Assembly (NCBI GenBank): GCA_030151745.1 | Contig: JASLDA010000278.1 | Coordinates: 1 to 6,486 of the forward strand | Reading direction: 5' to 3' | Source: Chitinophagaceae bacterium | GTDB taxonomy: Bacteria > Bacteroidota > Bacteroidia > Chitinophagales > Chitinophagaceae | Length of the DNA: 6,486 nt | Part shown: piece by piece, positions 1-5,410 of the stretch | How positions within the stretch are numbered: the first letter of the stretch is position 1 | Layout: each line of letters begins with the position of its first letter | Made by a program: the position numbers and the translations under genes | Notes under the pieces: model-generated | The model's database searches: none | Told to the model about the DNA's origin: nothing | What the model saw: the letters and a program-made list of their open reading frames with translations, nothing else

Positions 1-230
1 AGCAGGGCAAGTACCTGATCGTGGTGACGGCTGCGGACGGTTATACTGTTGTGTTCAGCTACAATGAGCTCGTGTATGGCCCCGCCGCGGGGAGCGCCTG
101 GCTGGTCCCGGTCTCCGGGATCGGGGAGCTGCAGGACGAAGGGCCTTTCGCCGTGCTCTGCACCAGCGACAAGGTTTCGGCGCCGCGTTACGTAAAGTGG
201 GTGAAATCTATCGAAGTGCGTAAAATCTGA
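1..230 (+). CDS. Molybdopterin-binding (sulfite-oxidase-fold) protein, 3' end only
   Basis: This is the C-terminal 75 or so residues of a reading frame that enters from the left; the first complete codon is at 3. An internal GTG at 21 is probably not the true start, because the upstream codons (QGKYLIV) already fit the family. The segment reads KYLIVVTAADGYTVVFSYNEL, then EGPFAVLC and a closing YVKWVKSIEVRKI. This order (TAADGY-VVFS, acidic-GPF, basic-W--V--I) is typical of small exported proteins with an oxidoreductase molybdopterin-binding domain (sulfite oxidase/YedY fold), which usually have about 150-180 residues. The N-terminus, with any signal peptide, lies outside the window. Its stop is only 4 bases before moaD, so it probably heads the same transcript and is a likely user of the cofactor made downstream. 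Whether it is catalytic or only binds cofactor cannot be judged from this part. Confidence 0.72.
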   Translation, partial: QGKYLIVVTAADGYTVVFSYNELVYGPAAGSAWLVPVSGIGELQDEGPFAVLCTSDKVSAPRYVKWVKSIEVRKI

Positions 231-234
231 GGCT

Positions 235-474
235 ATGGAAATCCTGTTATTCGGTATCGCCCGGGAGATCGTCGGCGACGTCGTCCTGAAAATCCCCGGG
301 CACGCAAACCTGCACGACGTGAACGACCTGCGGGCCTGGCTGGAGGAGCGGTATCCGCAGTTCAAAGGACTTAGCTCCCTGGCTGTCGCCGTTAACCGGG
401 AATATGCGCAGAACAACGATCCGCTGCCCCCCGGGGCGGAGATCGCGCTCATTCCGCCCGTGAGCGGGGGCTGA
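235..474 (+). CDS. moaD: Molybdopterin synthase small (sulfur carrier) subunit MoaD
   Basis: MoaD is a ubiquitin-fold sulfur carrier. Its C-terminal glycine is adenylated by MoeB, converted to a thiocarboxylate, and donates sulfur to cPMP inside the MoaD-MoaE complex in the cytosol. The product has 79 residues, the usual size. It starts MEILLFGIAREIVG, has the mid-protein AVAVNREY strand, and ends IPPVSGG, the diagnostic Gly-Gly tail. The ATG lies 4 bases after the upstream stop, with a weak purine stretch (GAGG at 229-232, overlapping that stop), which suggests translational coupling. moaE follows after 50 bases, so both synthase subunits come from one transcript. ThiS is a related fold, but the moaE and moaA neighbours settle the call. 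Confidence 0.95.
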   Translation: MEILLFGIAREIVGDVVLKIPGHANLHDVNDLRAWLEERYPQFKGLSSLAVAVNREYAQNNDPLPPGAEIALIPPVSGG

Positions 475-479
475 GTGAC

Positions 480-500
480 GTGCGGGGCGAAGCTCCGTAC
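480..500 (+). promoter_or_regulatory. Hairpin between moaD and moaE
   Basis: The bases GTGCGGGGC (480-488) pair with GCTCCGTAC (492-500) around a GAA loop, giving a nine-pair stem with two G-U pairs. It fills the short spacer between the moaD stop and the GTG start of moaE. No T-run follows, so it does not look like an intrinsic terminator. It could stabilise or process the mRNA between the two synthase subunits, or tune moaE translation, which has no clear Shine-Dalgarno site. The structure is seen; the role is inference. Confidence 0.35.
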
Positions 501-524
501 CTTTGTGATCCGAAATAGCAGATC

Positions 525-941
525 GTGCAGCAGCTGATAGAACTGGTTCCCGAGGTAGACTTGCAGCGGGTGTATTCGTTTCTCCGGACGCCCGGGGCCG
601 GGGGGATCGACCTGTTCATAGGCACCGTGCGGGACCAGGCTCATGGCAAGGAGGTGCTGCGCCTGGAATTCGAAGCCTACGAGCCGATGGCCCTGGCGGA
701 GATGCACAAGATCGCCGGCCGCGCTGCGGAGCGCTGGCCGGTCCGGCACCTGGTCATACAGCACGCGCTCGGTACTAAGATGGTCGGCGAGCCGGTTGTG
801 ATAACGGGAGTTTCCGCCCCGCACCGCCAGGCCGCGTTCGAGGCCTGCGCCTTCCTGATCGACGAGCTGAAAAGAACCGTCCCGATCTGGAAAAAAGAAT
901 ATTATTCAGACAGCAGCATCTGGGTGGCTGCGCATCCCTGA
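525..941 (+). CDS. moaE: Molybdopterin synthase catalytic (large) subunit MoaE
   Basis: MoaE binds cPMP and, with thiocarboxylated MoaD, adds the two dithiolene sulfurs to make molybdopterin. The 138-residue product shows the family signatures in order: GTVRD with Arg36, FEAYEPMALAEM, the SAPHRQAAFEAC segment with His100-Arg101, and VPIWKKE with Lys123-Lys124; the lysines and the HR pair correspond to active-site residues of the E. coli enzyme. It closes with IWVAAHP, common in Bacteroidota forms. The usual His-Arg-x-Gly segment reads QHALG here, so the Arg of that pair is Ala. The start is GTG at 525: an in-frame TAG at 516-518 rules out anything longer, and no ATG follows before conserved sequence. 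No clear ribosome site precedes it. moaA begins 6 bases after its stop. Confidence 0.95.
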   Translation: MQQLIELVPEVDLQRVYSFLRTPGAGGIDLFIGTVRDQAHGKEVLRLEFEAYEPMALAEMHKIAGRAAERWPVRHLVIQHALGTKMVGEPVVITGVSAPHRQAAFEACAFLIDELKRTVPIWKKEYYSDSSIWVAAHP

Positions 942-947
942 GGAGCT

Positions 948-1931
948 ATGAGCGCGCTGACCGATCGATATGGACGAACCCTGAGTTACCTGCGGCTTTC
1001 GGTCACGGACCGATGCAATTTCCGCTGCTACTACTGCATGCCTGAGGAAGGGATGCAGTTCGCCGACCGGGATGAGCTGCTCAGCCTCGACGAGATGCTG
1101 CGCCTCTCGCGGATCTTCTGCGCAGCCGGGGTGCGCAAGATCCGGGTTACCGGCGGGGAGCCGTTTTTGCGCAGGGAACTGCCGGCTTTTCTCAGGGCGC
1201 TTGCTGCGATGCAGGGACTCGATGAGATCTGCATCACAACTAATGGCAGCCTGCAGGACCGGCACCTGGATCTGCTGCAGGACCTGGGGATCCGCAATAT
1301 CAATGTCAGTCTGGACAGCCTCGACCGGGAGCGTTTTCACCGGATCACCCGCCGGGACCGCTTCGGGGAGGTTTACGCGGGGATCGGGAAAATGCTACAG
1401 CTCGGGTTCGAGGTCAAGCTTAACGCGGTGATCGCTGCAGGCGTCAATACCGGGGATATCCTGCCTTTCGTCGAGCTTACGCGGGAGAAGCCGCTTTCCG
1501 TGCGCTTCCTGGAAGAAATGCCCTTCAATGGCGGCGATCACGACTACCGGCAGAGCTGGATGTACAAGGACATCCTGGAGCATATCCACGCGGCGTACCC
1601 CATCGTCGAAGCCCTGGCTTTCGCGCCCGGGTCCACATCGGTCAACTATCGCATCCCGGGCTATGCAGGCAGCTTCGGAGTCATCCCGGCATTCAGCCGT
1701 ACGTTCTGCGGTAGCTGCAACCGCATCCGCCTGGCTGCGACCGGGGAGCTGCGCACTTGCCTGTACGGCCCGCCGGTGCTCAATCTCCGCGACGCGCTGC
1801 GCAGCGGCAGCGATGATAAGGATATCCTGGAGCAGCTCGCGCACGCCGTTTCCATGCGGGAGCCGGATGGCTTCGCCGCGGAGGCCGCCAACAGGGCCGT
1901 GCATCGCAGCATGAGCGTGCTCGGAGGCTGA
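948..1931 (+). CDS. moaA: GTP 3',8-cyclase MoaA (radical SAM)
   Basis: MoaA performs the first step of molybdenum cofactor synthesis, the radical-SAM cyclisation of GTP to 3',8-cyclo-7,8-dihydro-GTP, which MoaC then turns into cPMP. The 327-residue product has the N-terminal CNFRCYYC motif (Cys23, Cys27, Cys30) for the SAM-binding 4Fe-4S cluster, the VTGGEP SAM motif near residues 67-72, and the C-terminal second-cluster pattern C-x2-C-x13-C (Cys254, Cys257, Cys271). NRIRL after Cys257 carries the conserved arginines, and the protein ends in Gly-Gly, which is known to matter for catalysis. All catalytic elements are intact. The ATG has AGGAG at 941-945, overlapping the moaE stop and only 2 bases from the start, implying tight coupling. 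No moaC is visible next to it, though moaA needs one. Confidence 0.97.
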   Translation: MSALTDRYGRTLSYLRLSVTDRCNFRCYYCMPEEGMQFADRDELLSLDEMLRLSRIFCAAGVRKIRVTGGEPFLRRELPAFLRALAAMQGLDEICITTNGSLQDRHLDLLQDLGIRNINVSLDSLDRERFHRITRRDRFGEVYAGIGKMLQLGFEVKLNAVIAAGVNTGDILPFVELTREKPLSVRFLEEMPFNGGDHDYRQSWMYKDILEHIHAAYPIVEALAFAPGSTSVNYRIPGYAGSFGVIPAFSRTFCGSCNRIRLAATGELRTCLYGPPVLNLRDALRSGSDDKDILEQLAHAVSMREPDGFAAEAANRAVHRSMSVLGG

Positions 1932-1937
1932 TGGGAT

Positions 1938-1965
1938 TGGGATTTTAGATTTAAGATTTTAGATT
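1938..1965 (-). repeat. Heptamer repeat array, inverted copy
   Basis: Four consecutive 7-base units, TGGGATT, TTAGATT, TAAGATT and TTAGATT, begin 7 bases after the moaA stop. Read on the minus strand they are AATCTAA, AATCTTA, AATCTAA and AATCCCA, the same unit as the two arrays further right. With those arrays it makes an inverted-repeat arrangement around a 47-base core at 1966-2012. It is AT-rich in an otherwise GC-rich region. Confidence 0.75.
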
Positions 1966-2012
1966 GGTGTTGGAAAACGGGGAAACGGAGACTTTTGTCG
2001 GCGCGATCCGAA

Positions 2013-2047
2013 AATCTAAAATGTTAGATCTTGAATCTTAAATTCTC
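2013..2047 (+). repeat. Heptamer repeat array, first direct copy
   Basis: Five 7-base units in phase: AATCTAA, AATGTTA, GATCTTG, AATCTTA and the degenerate AATTCTC. The array can pair with the inverted copy at 1938-1965, so the transcript between moaA and moeB could fold into a long imperfect AT-rich stem. It is repeated 48 bases downstream with the same order of variants, including the GATCTT unit in third place, which points to duplication of a whole array and not independent growth. Confidence 0.75.
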
Positions 2048-2060
2048 GACGGGGTTTCAA

Positions 2061-2095
2061 AATCTACAATCTTCGATCTTAAATCTTAAGTCAAA
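2061..2095 (+). repeat. Heptamer repeat array, second direct copy, abutting moeB start
   Basis: Units are AATCTAC, AATCTTC, GATCTTA, AATCTTA and a final AGTCAAA that touches the TTG start codon of moeB at 2096. The array therefore occupies the whole place where a ribosome site would lie and supplies the in-frame TAA (2087-2089) that bounds the moeB reading frame. Similar AATCT-rich tracts occur in intergenic regions of other Bacteroidota as far as I recall; no database comparison was made. Confidence 0.75.
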
Positions 2096-3160
2096 TTGAG
2101 TCGTTATCAGCGTCAGTTGAATCTGCCGGGGTTCGGTGCCGAAGGCCAGCGAAAACTGGCGGAAGCCTCGGTGCTCGTAGTGGGCGCCGGGGGCCTGGGC
2201 GTACCGGTGCTGCAATATCTCTGCGCGATGGGCACCGGGCGGATCGGCATCGTGGACGGGGACCGGCTGCAGCTCTCGAACCTGCAGCGGCAGGTGCTTT
2301 ATGCTACGGCTGAGGTCGGCCGGCCCAAGGCTTTGCTGGCCGCGGAGCGTTTGCGCAGCCTGAATCCGGAGCTGCAGATCGAGGCCTGCGCGGAGCCGCT
2401 CCATACCGGGAACGCGCTTCGGCTGATCGGGGATTACGATCTGGTCGTTGACGCGACAGACAGTTTCCCGGCGCGCTACCTGATTAACGATGCCTGTGTT
2501 ATCCTGGGTAAGGCCTGGGTCTTCGGCGCGGTGCACCAGTACGAAGGGCAGCTGAGCGTTTTCAACCTGGCGGGCGGGCCGACCTACCGCTGCCTGTTCC
2601 CGGTGCAACCCGGGCCGCAGGAGATCCCGGACTGCGAGCTGGGCGGAGTGCTGGGTATTGTCCCGGGCCTCGTCGGGGCCCGCCAGGCGCTGGAGGCCGT
2701 GAAGGTCCTGACGGGTATCGGGAAGCCTCTCAGCGGGACCGTGCTGATGCTGGACTTTCTCCGCGATACCGAATTCAGGATGGGGCTTAAGCCTGTCGAG
2801 GCGAACCGGCTGATCAAGGCCTTGCAGGAGAGGTACGAGCTCGGCTGCGGAGCGGGAAGAACGATCGGCGCAGGGCGGATGCAGGACCTGGTCCGTACGG
2901 GGAATGCCCTGCTTTGGGACGTTCGAGAGCCCGATGAATTCGCGGCCGGGCATTTACCCGGCGCCCTGTCAGTCCCCTTGGATCAGATCGGGGCCGCCGC
3001 CGGGCAGATAGGCAGTGAGCGGCCGTTGATCGTCTATTGCCAGAAAGGGAGCCGCAGCGCGAGGGCTGCGGAGCTCCTCGCGAAGCTGCGCCCGGGGCTG
3101 CAGGTTTTTTCGCTGGAGGGCGGGATTGCGGCCTGCCCGCCGGAACTTTACGCGCAATGA
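2096..3160 (+). CDS. moeB: MoeB-type E1 adenylyltransferase with C-terminal rhodanese domain
   Basis: This enzyme activates the MoaD C-terminus by adenylation and, through its rhodanese domain, can pass persulfide sulfur to form the MoaD thiocarboxylate (MOCS3/MoeZ-like architecture). Of 354 residues, about 1-245 are the ThiF/MoeB fold: RYQRQLNLPGFG at the start, the nucleotide loop GAGGLG (30-35), VDGD with Asp54, SNLQRQ with Arg65, and DATDSF with Asp122. Residues about 262-354 are rhodanese, with DVREPDEF and the active-site loop CQKGSRS (Cys315). The usual paired CxxC zinc motifs are absent: only Cys166 (TYRCLFP) and Cys180 (IPDCELGG) remain. The start is TTG at 2096; an in-frame TAA at 2087-2089 leaves no ATG or GTG alternative ahead of the conserved N-terminus. 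The same fold serves ThiS, but the surroundings favour MoaD, and dual service is possible. Confidence 0.92.
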   Translation: MSRYQRQLNLPGFGAEGQRKLAEASVLVVGAGGLGVPVLQYLCAMGTGRIGIVDGDRLQLSNLQRQVLYATAEVGRPKALLAAERLRSLNPELQIEACAEPLHTGNALRLIGDYDLVVDATDSFPARYLINDACVILGKAWVFGAVHQYEGQLSVFNLAGGPTYRCLFPVQPGPQEIPDCELGGVLGIVPGLVGARQALEAVKVLTGIGKPLSGTVLMLDFLRDTEFRMGLKPVEANRLIKALQERYELGCGAGRTIGAGRMQDLVRTGNALLWDVREPDEFAAGHLPGALSVPLDQIGAAAGQIGSERPLIVYCQKGSRSARAAELLAKLRPGLQVFSLEGGIAACPPELYAQ

Positions 3161-3933
3161 TCTCCGGTCCCGCCCTGTTCGAGCTGGCAGCGGCCTTTTT
3201 CCTGATCGCCGCGCTGTACGCATCGGTAGGTTTCGGCGGCGGTTCCAGCTACCTGGCTATTCTCTCGCTGTACCTGAAGGATTTTCTCGCCGTCAAAACC
3301 ACGGGCCTGCTTTGCAACCTGGTGGTCGCCGGCGGCGGCTCCATCCTGTCGGGGCGGAAGGGGTATATAGACCGGAAGCGTTTCATGCCCATCGTTGTCG
3401 GCGGCGTATTTATGGCCTTCATCGGCGGAACGGTGGAGCTGAAGCAGGTCTCGTTTTTTATTTCCCTGGGCGCCGTGCTGCTGCTCTCCGGCCTGCTCCT
3501 CGCCCTGCAGATGCTTATTCGCCGCCCGGTCGTGCAAGGGGACAGGGCCCTTCCGCTTTGGATCGACATCCTTTTGGGGGCGGGCATCGGGTTTATCAGC
3601 GGGCTGGTCGGTATCGGGGGCGGTATTCTATTATCGCCGGTGCTGAACCTCATGGGCTGGAGCAATCCGCGCAAGATCGCCGCGCTGGCCAGCCTCTTCA
3701 TCCTGGTGAACTCGGTTGCCGTGCTTTGCGGGCAGCTGTACAGCGGGCATTTCCGCCTGGCGATGCCCCTGGCGCTGATCCTGCTGGCGGCAGTGGCCCT
3801 GGGCGGGCAGCTGGGCTCCCGGCTCAGCCTGCGTGTCATCCGGCCGGCCGTGGTCCGCGGTCTCACGGGGATCCTCGTGAGCTACATCGGCCTGAAGCTG
3901 GTCCTGCTGTATGCGATAGGGGTAAAGATCTGA
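3157..3933 (+). CDS. TSUP (TauE/SafE) family membrane transporter, possible sulfite exporter
   Basis: A 258-residue very hydrophobic inner-membrane protein, with probably about eight transmembrane helices in two repeated halves. The two family glycine motifs are plain: SVGFGGGSS at residues 23-31 and GLVGIGGG at 149-156, each followed by a conserved helix. Length and motifs match TSUP proteins, several of which export sulfite, sulfoacetate or other sulfur anions. The start is ATG at 3157, overlapping the moeB stop as ATGA, a usual sign of translational coupling; longer starts in this frame would run inside moeB. Its position between the sulfur-transfer enzyme and moeA, with a sulfite-oxidase-fold protein upstream, suggests a sulfur anion linked to cofactor synthesis or use. 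The substrate is inferred, and molybdate or another oxyanion is not excluded. Confidence 0.88.
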   Translation: MISGPALFELAAAFFLIAALYASVGFGGGSSYLAILSLYLKDFLAVKTTGLLCNLVVAGGGSILSGRKGYIDRKRFMPIVVGGVFMAFIGGTVELKQVSFFISLGAVLLLSGLLLALQMLIRRPVVQGDRALPLWIDILLGAGIGFISGLVGIGGGILLSPVLNLMGWSNPRKIAALASLFILVNSVAVLCGQLYSGHFRLAMPLALILLAAVALGGQLGSRLSLRVIRPAVVRGLTGILVSYIGLKLVLLYAIGVKI

Positions 3934-3990
3934 GCCTGCGTTTTACTGCAGGAGGCGCCGTTTACGAGGCTTTCCCGGCGGCTGTTCGAA

Positions 3991-4063
3991 ATCCATGGAT
4001 AGCTTATAGCTGCGAGGGAATAAATTCGTAAGAAGCTTCGCTGGGAGGGCATGAATTTATGCC
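3991..4063. other. Cluster of short palindromes upstream of moeA
   Basis: The 158-base spacer between the transporter and moeA holds no convincing gene. It contains ATCCATGGAT (3991-4000), AGCTTATAGCT (4001-4011, imperfect), GAAGCTTC (4032-4039) and a hairpin GGCAT (4048-4052) with ATGCC (4059-4063). ATAAATTC (4020-4027) and GAATTTAT (4053-4060) form an inverted repeat enclosing the third. No T-run follows, so a terminator is unlikely. It could be an operator or an mRNA structure controlling moeA, or chance; no consensus promoter was found. Confidence 0.3.
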
Positions 4064-4091
4064 TTGACAAGTATAGCCTAAATCACGACCT

Positions 4092-5291
4092 ATGATCAGT
4101 GTTGCGGATGCGCTGGCCGCGGTTCTGCTCCAGAAGCAGGACTATGGCACCGAGACGGTGGAGCTTGCCCAGGCCGTCAACCGGGTATTGGCCCAGGATG
4201 TGCGCGCCGACCGGGACTTTCCCGCTTATCACCGTGTGACCATGGACGGGATCGCCATCCGCAGCGAAGCCTTCCGGGCGGGCCGCCGCCATTTTCGCAT
4301 TACCGGCATCCAGGCCGCAGGACAGCCGCCTTTATTGCTGGACGACCCGGGGACCTGTATCGAAGTGATGACCGGGGCCGTGCTCCCGCCCGGCAGCGAT
4401 GCCGTAGTGCCGTACGAGGATTGCAGCGAGGGGGACGGAGGATTCACCGTGACGGTGAATAGCCTGGAACAGTTCCAGAACATCCACCGCCAGGGTACGG
4501 ATGCCGCGGAAAGCACGCTCTTGCTCAAGCCCGGTACCCGGATCCGTCCCGCGGAATCCGCGATACTGGCGACGGTCGGGGCGGCCCAGGTAAGGGTGCG
4601 CAGGCATCCCCGGGTCCTGATCTGCTCGAGCGGGGACGAGCTCGCGGATATCGACGAGCCGGTTGCGCCGCACCAGATCCGGCAGTCCAACAGGAGTATG
4701 CTGCTGGCCGCCTTGCATCATGAAGGGATCCAGGCCGGCAGCCTGCACCTGCGCGACGATATCGATGTGATGAAAGCCCAGCTCGGCGCGGTGCTGCCGC
4801 ATTACGACGCGATCCTGATCAGCGGCGCCGTGTCCCGGGGGAAGTTCGACTTCCTGCCCAGGGTGCTGACGGAGCTGGCCCGGAACAACTTCTTCCACCG
4901 GGTGGCGCAGAAGCCAGGGAAGCCGCTTCTGTTCGGCATGTTCCGGGCCGGGCCTGTGGTGTTCGGCTTTCCGGGAAACCCGGTGTCGACCCTGGTATGC
5001 TACAGCGTGTATTTTCTGCCCTGGCTACGGGCCTCGCTCGGCACGGGCGAGCGCCCGCTGTCCGCGGTCCTCGGCGGGGATATCCGTTTCAAGGCCCCGC
5101 TCGACTATCACCTGCTGGTCAGCCTGCAATTCGAGCGGGGACGGATCCTTGCGGAGCCGGTGCCCGGCGCCAATTCGGGAGATCTGATCAGCCTGGTCGC
5201 AGCCGACGGCGTTCTTACCCTGCCTGCCGGCCAGGAGCATTTCAAGGAAGGCAGCACCTGGCCGCTGAGCCTGCTGGCGCCATGCTTTTGA
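4092..5291 (+). CDS. moeA: Molybdopterin molybdenumtransferase MoeA
   Basis: MoeA inserts molybdate into adenylylated molybdopterin, giving active cofactor. The 399-residue length and four-domain layout fit. Visible signatures are VTMDGIAI with Asp52 (equivalent of the catalytic Asp of the SAMDGYA motif in other MoeA proteins), EVMTGAVLPPGSDAVVPYED, LICSSGDEL, QIRQSNRSML, RGKFDF with Asp253, KPGKPLLFG, VFGFPGNPVST, and the C-terminal domain IV segment SGDLISLVAADGVLTLP. The substrate loop normally GGVSxG reads GAVSRG here (245-250), an unusual change beside the retained Asp253. The ATG at 4092 is the first start after an in-frame TAG at 4074-4076; no clear ribosome site precedes it, which is common in this phylum. 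A 158-base spacer separates it from the transporter, so it may have its own control. Confidence 0.95.
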   Translation: MISVADALAAVLLQKQDYGTETVELAQAVNRVLAQDVRADRDFPAYHRVTMDGIAIRSEAFRAGRRHFRITGIQAAGQPPLLLDDPGTCIEVMTGAVLPPGSDAVVPYEDCSEGDGGFTVTVNSLEQFQNIHRQGTDAAESTLLLKPGTRIRPAESAILATVGAAQVRVRRHPRVLICSSGDELADIDEPVAPHQIRQSNRSMLLAALHHEGIQAGSLHLRDDIDVMKAQLGAVLPHYDAILISGAVSRGKFDFLPRVLTELARNNFFHRVAQKPGKPLLFGMFRAGPVVFGFPGNPVSTLVCYSVYFLPWLRASLGTGERPLSAVLGGDIRFKAPLDYHLLVSLQFERGRILAEPVPGANSGDLISLVAADGVLTLPAGQEHFKEGSTWPLSLLAPCF

Positions 5292-5304
5292 AAAGTGAAG
5301 CATG
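5281..5304. other. Inverted repeat spanning the moeA stop
   Basis: CATGCTT (5281-5287) and AAGCATG (5298-5304) form a perfect seven-pair stem around a ten-base loop containing the moeA stop codon. It sits directly before the A-run and the strong terminator stem, so the end of the moeA message may fold into two successive hairpins. This may protect the 3' end; it may also be chance. Confidence 0.35.
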
Positions 5305-5343
5305 AAAAAAGCCGTCCCGGGAGGGACGGCCTGAAAATTTTTT
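5305..5343. terminator. Bidirectional intrinsic terminator between moeA and rpoD
   Basis: GCCGTCCC (5311-5318) and GGGACGGC (5323-5330) form a perfect GC-rich eight-pair stem with a GGGA loop. AAAAAA (5305-5310) flanks it on the left, giving an immediate T-run for minus-strand transcripts coming from rpoD. TTTTTT (5338-5343) lies seven bases after the stem for plus-strand transcripts from moeA. The geometry is best for rpoD but can serve both convergent genes. Confidence 0.85.
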
Positions 5344-5410
5344 CGTGGGTGGTAACGAGTAAGTGTGTGGTCGATAGTCGGCGGGATTGGGTATTCAATT
5401 TTTATTTTGC

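Noticed and set aside
1938..2095. CRISPR array
   Set aside because: Units are 7-base degenerate tandem repeats without unique spacers, and one array is inverted.
2057..2953. 298-codon minus-strand open frame opposite moeB
   Set aside because: Antisense to conserved MoeB motifs, composition rich in Arg, Gln, Pro and Leu as expected of shadow frames, and its end runs into the heptamer arrays.
3037..3156. Longer N-terminus for the TSUP protein
   Set aside because: The extra 40 residues are encoded inside the rhodanese active-site region of moeB in another frame and are not membrane-like; the ATG in the ATGA overlap fits the family start.
3126..4031. 301-codon plus-strand frame overlapping the transporter
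   Set aside because: Arg-, Pro- and Gly-rich translation with no family features; the overlapping frame has clear TSUP motifs and membrane helices.
3934..4091. Molybdenum cofactor riboswitch upstream of moeA
   Set aside because: The spacer is short and only small palindromes are seen; I cannot recognise the multi-stem Moco RNA core, and this RNA is not known to me from Bacteroidota.
4064..4096. TTGACA and TATGAT as a sigma-70 style promoter before moeA
   Set aside because: The spacing is 21 bases, the second box overlaps the start codon, and Bacteroidota promoters follow a different consensus.
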